Source of the DNA: an uncultured Angelakisella sp.
GTDB lineage: Bacteria; Bacillota; Clostridia; Oscillospirales; Ruminococcaceae
Assembly (NCBI GenBank): GCA_934524965.1
Contig: CAKSYU010000030.1
Coordinates: 1-19,541, forward strand
DNA length: 19,541 bases
Direction of reading: 5' to 3'
A program made the translations under genes and the position numbers. Below the pieces are notes generated by a model, which had not been told where the DNA came from, did no database searches, and saw only the letters and a program-made list of their open reading frames with translations. Within the stretch, counting starts at the first letter, position 1; each line of letters starts with the position of its first letter. This document shows positions 1 to 7,119 of this stretch, in pieces.

Positions 1-38
1 TTACGAATCAGCTGCTCTACCGACTGAGCTACACCAGC
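1..38 (-). tRNA. tRNA-Thr (CGU anticodon), 5' half, cut by window edge
   Basis: Read on the minus strand, the sequence has a tRNA acceptor 5' strand (GCTGGTG), the TA at positions 8-9, a D-arm with GCTC/GAGC and loop AGTCGGTAGA, and an anticodon arm starting GCTGATTCGTAA. This places CGT at the anticodon, hence threonine. The window ends inside the anticodon arm, so the variable, T and 3' acceptor parts cannot be seen. The copy may be intact outside the window. It lies about 30 nt downstream of the broken copy at 61-106 and would be co-transcribed with it. Confidence 0.7.
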
Positions 39-60
39 ATCTTATTTAGTTATTGTTGAG

Positions 61-106
61 CAGTCCGATTACGAATCAGCTGCTCTACCGGCTGAGCTAT
101 TCCAGC
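61..106 (-). pseudogene. Broken tRNA-Thr-like 5' half
   Basis: The minus strand repeats the tRNA 5' half of 1-38 almost exactly: GCTGGAA acceptor strand, D-arm with loop AGCCGGTAGA, and anticodon arm GCTGATTCGTAATC. After the anticodon loop the 3' stem strand pairs poorly, and there is no T-arm GGTTCGA motif and no acceptor complement TTCCAGC before the next tRNA starts at 38. It is therefore a truncated tRNA gene, or an assembly collapse of neighbouring tRNA genes. It is the promoter-proximal copy. Confidence 0.65.
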
Positions 107-138
107 AGCTTTGGGCGCTTTTTTGGAGCACCTTTGCT

Positions 139-167
139 ATTCTAACATACCCTGGGGAAAAAATCAA
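139..167 (-). promoter_or_regulatory. Promoter for the tRNA-like genes
   Basis: The minus strand carries TTGATT (162-167), a 17-nt spacer and TAGAAT (139-144). Transcription would begin near 132, about 26 nt before the first tRNA-like sequence at 106. The match to a housekeeping sigma promoter is good. Confidence 0.55.
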
Positions 168-188
168 TCAAAATTCACGCGCAGTTCA

Positions 189-217
189 TTTACTTTCGCG
201 GCGGGCGGCTCTATAAT
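189..217 (+). promoter_or_regulatory. Promoter of the D-Ala-D-Ala carboxypeptidase gene
   Basis: TTTACT (189-194), 17-nt spacer, perfect TATAAT (212-217). It faces the carboxypeptidase gene that starts at 254 and is divergent from the tRNA promoter at 139-167. Confidence 0.6.
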
Positions 218-253
218 AGGGAACAGACTATATCTTAACGGAGCATGAACACG

Positions 254-1570
254 ATGAGGAGACTTTTAGCGCTGCTGCTGGCGGCGATGATGATAGGGAC
301 GATGGCAGCGGTGCCTGCCGCAGCCGCCGAGGACGAGGTGCCGGAGACCTACAGCAACGCCTATGTGGTGATGGACGCTAAGACCGGACAGGTGCTGCTG
401 CAAAAGAATATGTACGAAAAGAAGTATCCCGCCAGTATTACCAAGATACTGACGACGGCGCTGGGGCTGGTGTACGCCAAGCCAGAGGATAAGATCACCA
501 TATTGCAGGAGACGGTAAGCGACATATGGAAGTGGGGCGACACGACCCATCTGGCGCTGGAGCCGGGCGAGATCATCACGCTGCGGGACGCGCTGTACGG
601 GGCGATGGTGGAATCCGCCAATGACTGCGCCAACGCGATAGCGCAGGCGGTAAGCGGCGATCTGGCGGAATTCGCGGAGCTGATGAACCAGCAGGTGACG
701 GCGTTGGGGCTTTCCGACACCCATTTTACCAACGCGCACGGCTTGCCGGACGACGACCACTATACCACCGCCTATGATATGGCGCGCATCACGCGCTGGG
801 CGATGAGCGTGGAGGGCTTTGAGGAGTACTTCTGCGCGACGGAATACACCCTGCCCGTGGATAACAAAAAAGATGTGGTACGCAGCATTGGCACCCACCA
901 CCATATGCTGGTGGAGAGCGCCTATTATTACCCCTATGCCAAGGGCGGCAAGCTGGGCTGGACGAGCGAGGCGCAGCACACGGCGGTGACATGGGCGGAA
1001 AAGGACGGTCTTTCGCTGCTGTGCGTGGTGCTGGATTGCAGTGACAAGTGGGGCAAATATAAAGACACCGCGGCGCTTTTTGACTATTGCTTTGAGCGTT
1101 ACAGCATGGTCTCGGTGAAGACCGAGGAGATAGCGAACTACGATATACCGGTGGGCAGCCTGACCAATACCGCTGGCATGGTGCACATCGTCCCGACGGG
1201 GGATCTGGACATTCTGGTGCCGAAGGGCACCGCGGTGGAGAGCATCGCGCTGAAATACAATATGCCCAGCCGCTACAAGGTGGGGGAGCGCATCGACCCG
1301 CAGGTGGAGATCTGGTGCGGAGGGGAGTTGGTAGGCACCTTCCCGATGGAATACACGGTGGAGACCTACGCGCCGGCGGAGGATATCCCCAAGGATAGCG
1401 AATCGGCTGCCGCGCAGGGCTCGGTGCTGCTGACGATACTGAAATGGGTCGGCATTGTGCTGGGCGTGCTGATCGTAATACTGTTTACGCTGCGGGCGTA
1501 CTTTATGGCGCGTCGCCGCCGCCGTGCCAAGCGCCGCCGCGCGCAGAGACGGCAAAACGGCACAAGATGA
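254..1570 (+). CDS. D-alanyl-D-alanine carboxypeptidase (PBP5/DacF type, peptidase S11)
   Basis: This serine-type enzyme trims the terminal D-Ala from peptidoglycan pentapeptides at the outer face of the membrane. Numbering from the upstream ATG at 245, there is a signal peptide (residues 4-28, MRRLL plus a hydrophobic core ending in AAAA). The active-site SxxK is SITK (64-67) and the SxN motif is SAN (124-126). The third motif reads KLG (236-238, in KLGWTSEA) where the family normally has KTG. A C-terminal hydrophobic segment (about 392-420) followed by an Arg-rich tail anchors the protein. The length (438 aa) is normal. I chose the ATG at 254 because GGAG at 240-243 is 10 nt away, whereas it is only 1 nt from the ATG at 245. 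Own promoter and terminator make it monocistronic. The family is certain; the exact dac paralogue is not. Confidence 0.93.
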   Translation: MRRLLALLLAAMMIGTMAAVPAAAAEDEVPETYSNAYVVMDAKTGQVLLQKNMYEKKYPASITKILTTALGLVYAKPEDKITILQETVSDIWKWGDTTHLALEPGEIITLRDALYGAMVESANDCANAIAQAVSGDLAEFAELMNQQVTALGLSDTHFTNAHGLPDDDHYTTAYDMARITRWAMSVEGFEEYFCATEYTLPVDNKKDVVRSIGTHHHMLVESAYYYPYAKGGKLGWTSEAQHTAVTWAEKDGLSLLCVVLDCSDKWGKYKDTAALFDYCFERYSMVSVKTEEIANYDIPVGSLTNTAGMVHIVPTGDLDILVPKGTAVESIALKYNMPSRYKVGERIDPQVEIWCGGELVGTFPMEYTVETYAPAEDIPKDSESAAAQGSVLLTILKWVGIVLGVLIVILFTLRAYFMARRRRRAKRRRAQRRQNGTR

Positions 1571-1590
1571 ATATTCGGCAAAAAATATAG

Positions 1591-1620
1591 GGCAGACCGC
1601 CGGGTCTGCCTTATATTTAT
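1591..1620 (+). terminator. Rho-independent terminator after the carboxypeptidase gene
   Basis: GGCAGACC (1591-1598), loop GCCG, GGTCTGCC (1603-1610), followed by TTATATTTAT. The stem is a perfect 8 bp. Confidence 0.8.
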
Positions 1621-1667
1621 GCAACTAAACAAAGTTGGAAAAAATGAATGCTTTGCGGGAAATAGAC

Positions 1668-1697
1668 TGGACAACTTTCCCCAAAATGAGTTACAAT
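1668..1697 (+). promoter_or_regulatory. Promoter of the Na/Pi cotransporter gene
   Basis: TGGACA (1668-1673), 18-nt spacer, TACAAT (1692-1697). It lies 57 nt before the start codon; the ribosome site AGGAG at 1741-1745 follows. Confidence 0.5.
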
Positions 1698-1753
1698 AAA
1701 ACTGTATATGGAGATGAAAAAAGGGCGGGTATGCCCCCGAAGGAGAATAAAAC

Positions 1754-3565
1754 ATGGACATTTTTGCGCTTCTGCGTCTGGTGCTGGGTCTGGCATTTTT
1801 CCTCTTTGGCATGAATGTGATGTCCAGCAATCTGGAGAAGATGGCGGGCGGCAAGCTGGAACAGCTGCTGAAAACCATGACGGCAAGCCCGTGGGTGAGC
1901 ATGCTGCTGGGCGCGGCCATCACCATCGCGGTGCAGTCCTCTTCGGCAGTGACGGTTATGCTGGTGGGTCTGGTCAACTCCGGCATTATGAAGTTCGGGC
2001 AGACGCTGTATGTGATCTTCGGCGCCAATATCGGTACCACGCTGACGGCGTGGATCCTCTCCCTTTCCGGTATCCAGACAGGAAATGTCTGGCTGAAAAT
2101 GCTGAAGCCGGAAAACTTTTCGCCCATTCTTGCCATCATCGGCGTGGTAATGATGATGGTATGCAAAAATGATAAGAAAAAGAGCATCGGTACCGTGCTG
2201 GTGGGCTTTACGATACTGATGTACGGCATGGTGCTGATGAGCGACGCCGTAAGCCCGCTGGCGGAACTGCCGGAATTTACGGCGATCCTGGCGGGGCTGC
2301 GCAACCCGCTGCTGGGTCTGGTGGTCGCTACGCTGTTCACTGCCGTGATCCAAAGTTCGGCGGCTTCGGTGGGTATTCTGCAGGCGCTGGCGCTGACCGG
2401 CAGCCTGACCTACGAGATGGTCATTCCCATGGTGATGGGTCTGAACATCGGTACCTGTGCCACCTCGCTGATCTCCAGCATCGGCACCAGCTACAAGGCA
2501 AAGCGGGTGGCGGTCATTCATTTTTCCATCAAGGTCATCGGCGCGCTTATCTGCCTGCCGCTGTACCTGCTGATCACCTCGGTATTCCAGATGGATTTTG
2601 TGCAGACGGCAGTGACCCCGTGGAACATTGCGCTGGTGCATACCATCTATAACCTTGCCATCACCGCCATTCTGATGCCCTTTACCAAGTATCTGGTGAA
2701 GCTGGGCAAGTGGCTGGTAAAGGCAAAGGACGAGACCGCCCCCAAGGACGCGATGCAGTACGCGCCCGACCTGCTGCTGCTGCGCTCGCCCTCGGTAGCG
2801 CTGCAGGAGTGCGACCACTACACCTTCCGCATGGCGGCGACTGCCAGAGACTCGCTGGAGCGAGCCATCAGCCTGGTGGGCGCCTACAATGCCGAGGAAG
2901 GCGAAATAGTAATGCAGCAGGAGGATACGCTGGATCTGTACGAGGATCGGCTGGACACCTATCTGGTGTACCTTTCCGCGCAGGCGCTTTCCCAGCAGGA
3001 CAGCCGCCGCGTGGGTAAGATGCAGCACGCCATCGGAGACTTTGAGAGGCTGGGCGACCATGCCGTTAATCTGGTAAAGGCGGGCAAAGAGCTGGAGAAT
3101 AAATCGCTGTTCTTCTCCGAGGAGGCGCGGCGGGAGCTGGGGGTCCTGACCTCCGCCGTGCGGGAGATATTGCAGCTGACCACCGATTGCTACATCAATA
3201 CCGACCACGAGATGGCGCACCATGTAGAGCCGCTGGAGCAGGTCATTGACGGACTGACCAGAGAGATCAAGGAGCATCATCTGGCACGGCTGCAGGCGGG
3301 GCGGTGCTCCATCGAGCTGGGGTTTATCCTGACCGACCTGCTGACCGATTACGAGCGTATTTCCGACCACTGCTCCAACATCGCCGTGGCGGTCATCGAG
3401 CTGCAGCATGACGCAATGGATTCCCACCGTTACCTGAATGAGATGAAGCGGGACAGCGACGCGTTCCGACAGATGTACACGGCATTCCGTGAGAAGTATA
3501 TCCTGCCGGAATCCGCCTATATCCAGAAGCAGACGGAGGAATACCGGAAACTGGTGAACCCGTAA
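1754..3565 (+). CDS. Na/Pi cotransporter family protein with C-terminal PhoU-like domain (NptA/YjbB type)
   Basis: This inner-membrane transporter is expected to move inorganic phosphate with sodium. The membrane half (about residues 1-330) holds the two inverted family repeats, each with a QSSSA-type motif: QSSSA at 61-65 and QSSAA at 200-204. Each is followed by a NIGT motif (ANIGTT at 91-96 and LNIGTCATS near 230). From about residue 350 to 570 the protein is soluble, helical and acidic, with ERLGDHAVN and ERISDHCSNIAV motifs typical of PhoU four-helix repeats that may sense phosphate or metal. The 603-aa length fits the fused architecture. AGGAG is 8 nt from the ATG. The gene stands alone between its own promoter and terminator, with no other pho genes in view. 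Family members may work in phosphate export as well as uptake, so direction is open. Confidence 0.92.
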   Translation: MDIFALLRLVLGLAFFLFGMNVMSSNLEKMAGGKLEQLLKTMTASPWVSMLLGAAITIAVQSSSAVTVMLVGLVNSGIMKFGQTLYVIFGANIGTTLTAWILSLSGIQTGNVWLKMLKPENFSPILAIIGVVMMMVCKNDKKKSIGTVLVGFTILMYGMVLMSDAVSPLAELPEFTAILAGLRNPLLGLVVATLFTAVIQSSAASVGILQALALTGSLTYEMVIPMVMGLNIGTCATSLISSIGTSYKAKRVAVIHFSIKVIGALICLPLYLLITSVFQMDFVQTAVTPWNIALVHTIYNLAITAILMPFTKYLVKLGKWLVKAKDETAPKDAMQYAPDLLLLRSPSVALQECDHYTFRMAATARDSLERAISLVGAYNAEEGEIVMQQEDTLDLYEDRLDTYLVYLSAQALSQQDSRRVGKMQHAIGDFERLGDHAVNLVKAGKELENKSLFFSEEARRELGVLTSAVREILQLTTDCYINTDHEMAHHVEPLEQVIDGLTREIKEHHLARLQAGRCSIELGFILTDLLTDYERISDHCSNIAVAVIELQHDAMDSHRYLNEMKRDSDAFRQMYTAFREKYILPESAYIQKQTEEYRKLVNP

Positions 3566-3588
3566 AAGGAAGAAAATAGGGAAAAAGG

Positions 3589-3632
3589 CACCCCGCTCTC
3601 TGTAAATGTACGAAGGGCGGGGTGGTTCTTTT
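3589..3632 (+). terminator. Terminator after the Na/Pi cotransporter gene
   Basis: CACCCCGC (3589-3596) pairs with GCGGGGTG (3617-3624) across a 20-nt loop, followed by GTTCTTTTG. The stem is perfect but the loop is long. Confidence 0.65.
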
Positions 3633-3662
3633 GTCGAAAAAGAATAAATTATTGTTCAAAAC

Positions 3663-3691
3663 TTGACAAAGTCGATGCTGAAAGATACAAT
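3663..3691 (+). promoter_or_regulatory. Strong promoter of the GntR-family regulator
   Basis: Consensus TTGACA (3663-3668), 17-nt spacer, TACAAT (3686-3691). I did not find the GTCTATAC operator core here, so autoregulation by the same site is not evident. Confidence 0.75.
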
Positions 3692-3741
3692 AAATTTGTA
3701 CAGTCATTTTGACAATAAACAAGACAGAAGAAGGTACAGTT

Positions 3742-4467
3742 ATGCAAAAGATACCCGGTGTTTCTCTGTATCATCAAATTAAACAGGACCTGCGTGTGAA
3801 GATAGAACCGCTGAAGCCAGGGACAAAAATAGAGACGGAACAGCAGCTTTCCGAGCACTACGGGGTAAGCCGTGGAACCATCCGGCAGGCGATCAACGAC
3901 CTGGTGGGAGAGGGACTGCTGCAAAAGGTACAGGGCAGCGGGACCTTCCGCAGTGACAATGACGGGGTGCATATTTCCTACTTCCTGAACCGAACCTTTA
4001 CCCAGCAGCTGGTGGAGCGCGGGCAGGTGCCGGGCATTGCCGATATCCGGCTGGAAACGGTACCGGTGACAACGGAAATAGCGCAGTACCTGAAAATAGA
4101 GCAGGGAACGGAGGTTTACCGGCTTTCCCGCGTGCGGTTGGCGAATGGGATCCCCTTTGGCGTGGGTACGGCTTATATCCGCAAGGATATGGTGCCGCAG
4201 CTTAAGGAAGAGGATCTGGAAATGTCGCTGGTGGATATGATGGAGACCAAGTTCGGCTTTGCCTTTACCAACCGGCACGGTTACTGCTACGCGGTGCCCG
4301 CTTCTGCGGAGCTGGCGGCGGCGCTTTCACTGCGCCCCAGCACACCGATCCTGAAGATCGACTATATTTTCTGCGACCAGAACGGAACACCGCTGATGGT
4401 GGATATGATGCAGCTGAGCGGGAACTTCCGTCTGGCACTGGACGCCGCGGAGCATATCACGGGATAA
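3742..4467 (+). CDS. GntR-family transcriptional regulator, HutC subfamily (UTRA domain)
   Basis: The 241-aa protein has an N-terminal winged helix-turn-helix (about residues 6-70: YHQIKQDL, PGTKIETEQQLSEHYGVSRGT, then GEGLLQKVQGSGTF). A C-terminal UTRA ligand-binding domain follows (about 85-235), ending in a typical DYIF..NGTPLMVD stretch. HutC-type regulators bind DNA as dimers and release or engage it on binding a small metabolite, often a sugar phosphate or nucleoside derivative. I chose the ATG at 3742, with GAAGG upstream, over the upstream in-frame TTG at 3709, which adds residues outside the fold. The gene converges on the nucleoside operon across a shared terminator. GTCTATAC sites that fit the HutC consensus lie at both the operon and deoC promoters, so it is the likely local regulator. 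The ligand is unknown. Confidence 0.92.
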   Translation: MQKIPGVSLYHQIKQDLRVKIEPLKPGTKIETEQQLSEHYGVSRGTIRQAINDLVGEGLLQKVQGSGTFRSDNDGVHISYFLNRTFTQQLVERGQVPGIADIRLETVPVTTEIAQYLKIEQGTEVYRLSRVRLANGIPFGVGTAYIRKDMVPQLKEEDLEMSLVDMMETKFGFAFTNRHGYCYAVPASAELAAALSLRPSTPILKIDYIFCDQNGTPLMVDMMQLSGNFRLALDAAEHITG

Positions 4468-4476
4468 CAGAGTTTC

Positions 4477-4517
4477 AAAAAAAGACCGTCTCGATGAAAA
4501 GAGACAGTCTTTTTTTG
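4477..4517. terminator. Bidirectional terminator between the GntR gene and the nucleoside operon
   Basis: AAAAAAAGAC-C-GTCTC, an 8-nt loop (4493-4500), then GAGAC-A-GTCTTTTTTT. The A-run on one side and T-run on the other let it stop both the regulator transcript and the nine-gene operon arriving from the right. Confidence 0.85.
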
Positions 4518-4584
4518 AACGGACCGGCGGAAGCGAAGGGAGCAGCCCCTGCCGGATATAGAGGAGAAGAAATAGCTAAAAGTA

Positions 4585-5217
4585 TTACAAATACGGCGTA
4601 ATGCCCAGACCGCTTTGCCCCAGTGCGCCGCCGGGATGACAGCGCAGATATTGCTCCGGCGTTTGTCCGACGCGGCTTTGCAGCAGAACGCTGAGCGCCA
4701 TGAGAATATATAACTGGGCGATGACCGACATGCGCGGCGCGCGCCCTAAGGGTCCGCCCTCCTGCTGTACGGCGGCGGGGAGGGACAGCACGGCGCTTTT
4801 TGCCAGTGGGCTGCCGGTATTGCCGGTGACGGCGATGGTGCGGCAGCCGATGGCATTGACTGCGGCTTCGGTGCGTAGCAGTTCCTCTGTCTTGCCGCTG
4901 TTGGAGATCAGGATAACGATATCCTGCGGAGAAAGCTGACCGCAGGAGCCGTGGACTGCCTCGGTGCCGTGCAGCACATAGCTGGGGGTGCCGGTAGAGG
5001 AAAACAGCGAAGCGCAGTAGGCGGCGACATAGGAAGCCTTGCCGATACCGGAAAAATGCAGTCTGCCGCCTGCCATACGGGAGGCTTCGATAAGCGATGC
5101 CGCCTGTAAAAGGGCGTCAGTAGGCAGACCGGTTTGGAGCTGTCGCCATTCCTCATCGGAGATTTTGCAAAAATGCTCCAGTGCAGGGAGATCATTATTC
5201 CAACTGTTGTATTCCAT
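4585..5217 (-). CDS. SIS-domain sugar-phosphate isomerase, arabinose-5-phosphate isomerase-like, without CBS domains
   Basis: The 210-aa protein is a single SIS domain. Motifs match the KdsD/GutQ/KpsF branch: GIGKA (57-61, Lys60), SNSGKTEE (105-112), EGGPLGRAP (153-161, Glu153, compare EACPLGLAP) and CHPGGALGQ (193-201, His194). In that branch these Lys, Glu and His residues surround the active site for D-ribulose 5-phosphate to D-arabinose 5-phosphate exchange. Standard members continue into two CBS domains; this one stops 9 residues after the HPGGALG motif. It is the last gene of the operon and its start overlaps the kinase stop by 23 nt, implying translational coupling; AAGGG sits about 8 nt upstream. 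Here it probably acts on a pentose phosphate released by PsuG or made from it. The exact substrate is inference; a hexulose-phosphate isomerase is possible. Confidence 0.8.
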   Translation of the reverse strand: MEYNSWNNDLPALEHFCKISDEEWRQLQTGLPTDALLQAASLIEASRMAGGRLHFSGIGKASYVAAYCASLFSSTGTPSYVLHGTEAVHGSCGQLSPQDIVILISNSGKTEELLRTEAAVNAIGCRTIAVTGNTGSPLAKSAVLSLPAAVQQEGGPLGRAPRMSVIAQLYILMALSVLLQSRVGQTPEQYLRCHPGGALGQSGLGITPYL

Positions 5218-6166
5218 TTATGACCCTTTCCGAGACCTCATCAAGCCTGCGCTCTGCTGCATCGGAAGGCAGACGCAGCGTATGAAGGACGCCCCAACCC
5301 TCCAGAACGAGGGAGGAGGTGACAGCGCCGCGGACGGCACAATCCAGCGGGGACAAGCCATCAAGATGATGATAAAGAAAGCTGCCGCAGAAGCCGTCGC
5401 CTGCGCCGGTAAAATCAACAACGTCTTCCTCACGGGCGGCAGTAGGCACCAAATAGACGGCGGGACTTTCTGCCGTAGCAAGCAGCGCACCCTGCGCACC
5501 CATCTTTACCACCACGATACGGGGCCCCATTGCCAGCAGTTCACGGATATAGGGGATATATCGCTCCGGTGGCTGACCGTAGGGAATATCGAAGAATTTG
5601 ACAAATTCATCTTCGCTGGGCATAAGAATGTGCGCGCGGCGCAGAACGGGCAGCCAGCGGGACCGATACTGCGGGAAGAACCAATCGTAGTGCGGGTCGA
5701 TTTGCAGAACGGCGTCCTCCGGCAGGGCGGGGAGCAGTGCCTCCACGCTGGGCAGCGGCAGCGGCGCGATGTGATAGCCAGCCGCCTGCCGCAGATAGCG
5801 CGGCGGAATATGCTCCGGACGGGGCGCTGCTTCCTCACGGGTGGAGCTGTTGTGATGGCTGACCCACTGGCGGTAGCCGTGATCTTCATACAGCAACCAC
5901 AGCTTTAGACCGACTTCATCGGTGCGGTGGGCACCCTCCATATCAAGAGAGGACAGCGCGCTCATTTCCTCGTAATAGCGGTCGGGAAAGCCGGCAGGCA
6001 GCTTGGTAACAATGCCGACCTCGTGACGGGTGCTCCACAGGGCAGCACCCGCGGCGGAGTGAAGTCCCCCGCCGCCCGGCTGCCGGAAATAGGTCACGCC
6101 GGTCTCGCTGAGAATGATATCGTCCAGCGTGGTATGACCGATGCAGACAAGTTTGACCTGATCCAT
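5195..6166 (-). CDS. PfkB-family carbohydrate kinase, probable pseudouridine kinase
   Basis: This 323-aa ribokinase-fold enzyme would phosphorylate the 5'-OH of a nucleoside or sugar with ATP. It shows the N-terminal PfkB glycine patch (GGGG, 31-34) and the C-terminal signature DFTGAGDGFCG (251-261) with catalytic-base Asp257 and the anion-hole GAG. It directly follows PsuG (6-nt gap) and precedes the SIS gene (23-nt overlap), the expected place for PsuK, which supplies pseudouridine 5'-phosphate. The ribosome site is weak (AAGG within the PsuG end, rather far), so expression may depend on coupling. Sequence alone cannot separate pseudouridine kinase from other PfkB kinases; the assignment rests on the PsuG neighbour. 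Confidence 0.8.
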   Translation of the reverse strand: MDQVKLVCIGHTTLDDIILSETGVTYFRQPGGGGLHSAAGAALWSTRHEVGIVTKLPAGFPDRYYEEMSALSSLDMEGAHRTDEVGLKLWLLYEDHGYRQWVSHHNSSTREEAAPRPEHIPPRYLRQAAGYHIAPLPLPSVEALLPALPEDAVLQIDPHYDWFFPQYRSRWLPVLRRAHILMPSEDEFVKFFDIPYGQPPERYIPYIRELLAMGPRIVVVKMGAQGALLATAESPAVYLVPTAAREEDVVDFTGAGDGFCGSFLYHHLDGLSPLDCAVRGAVTSSLVLEGWGVLHTLRLPSDAAERRLDEVSERVINGIQQLE

Positions 6167-6172
6167 AGCGGC

Positions 6173-7099
6173 TTACGCCTTGAGGGCGATGGCAAGCTCC
6201 GAGGCAAGCCGGACATTGCTTTGCACCAGCTTGATGTTTGCCTGCATGGATTCGCCGCCGGAAAGCTCCTTGACCTTGGCAAGGATATAGGGGGTGCTGT
6301 CCTTGCCGTGGATACCAGCCGCTTCCGCCTCGTGTACGGCACGCTCGATGATGGGATTGATGGTCTCCTCCGGAACCTCAAATTCCTTTTCGATGGGATT
6401 GCAGAGCATCATGCCGCTCTCGATGCCCAGTGCTTCCTGTGCACGGTAGATATCGACCATCTGCTGAACGGTATCAATGCGATAATCCACCTTATAGGGG
6501 CTGGTGGAGGAGTAGAACGCAGGAAGGATATCGGTTCTCCAGCCGAAGACACCGACGCCTTTAGTCTCCAGATATTCCAGCGTCTTGGGCAGATCGAGGA
6601 TCGCCTTGGAGCCGGCGGAAACGACGATGCAGCGGGTCTTGCCCAGCTCGTCCAGATCGGCGGAGATATCGAAGGTCTCCGAGGCGCCGCGATGAACGCC
6701 GCCCAGACCACCGGTGCAGAAGATATCGATGCCGACTAGACGGGCGACCAACACGACCAGCGCGCTGGTGGAGGCACCGTTGAGCCCCAGCCCCAGCATG
6801 GCGGCAAGGTCACGGCGGGAGGCTTTGGGACACTCCTTGCAATGGCTGCCCATGTACTCGACCTGTTCATCGCTCATGCCAACGATGACTTTACCATGGA
6901 GGATACCGATGGTGGCGGGAACGACGCCCATGGAACGGGCGATCTGCGCCAGACTGTGCGCCATCTTTACATTTTCGGGATAGGGGAAGCCCTGCGCGAT
7001 GATGGTGGTTTCCATGGCGATGATGGGCTTATTATGGTCAAGAGCATCCTGTACCTCGGGGGAGATCTCAATATACTTTTTCAGTGCGGACATATCCAT
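6173..7099 (-). CDS. psuG: Pseudouridine-5'-phosphate glycosidase
   Basis: PsuG breaks the C-C glycosidic bond of pseudouridine 5'-phosphate to give uracil and ribose 5-phosphate in the cytoplasm. From memory, the 308-aa protein aligns along its whole length with E. coli PsuG: ISPEVQDAL (12-20), AMETTIIAQG (28-37, Glu30), PKASRRDL (91-98, Lys92), GGLGGVHRGA (130-139, His136), FDISADL (143-149, Asp148), SAGSKAILDL (161-170, Lys165), GKDSTPYILAKV and ANIKL (Asn288). These match the E. coli residues around the ring-opened sugar, including the Schiff-base lysine. GGAGA at 7107-7112 is 7 nt from the first ATG, which I prefer over the second Met at residue 3. It sits between the ABC transporter and the kinase in one operon. 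All key residues are present, so activity is expected. Confidence 0.95.
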   Translation of the reverse strand: MDMSALKKYIEISPEVQDALDHNKPIIAMETTIIAQGFPYPENVKMAHSLAQIARSMGVVPATIGILHGKVIVGMSDEQVEYMGSHCKECPKASRRDLAAMLGLGLNGASTSALVVLVARLVGIDIFCTGGLGGVHRGASETFDISADLDELGKTRCIVVSAGSKAILDLPKTLEYLETKGVGVFGWRTDILPAFYSSTSPYKVDYRIDTVQQMVDIYRAQEALGIESGMMLCNPIEKEFEVPEETINPIIERAVHEAEAAGIHGKDSTPYILAKVKELSGGESMQANIKLVQSNVRLASELAIALKA

Positions 7100-7119
7100 T
7101 TTTCAGTTCTCCTTTTCTT

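Noticed and set aside
266..1624. Long open frame (452 codons) on the minus strand opposite the carboxypeptidase
   Set aside because: It is rich in His, Arg and Gln with no domain or ribosome site. GC-rich coding DNA often leaves the opposite strand open; the plus-strand gene has clear motifs.
1691..3427. Long open frame (578 codons) opposite the Na/Pi cotransporter gene
   Set aside because: Same antisense artefact: a His/Gln/Arg-rich translation without any known pattern, under a confident gene.
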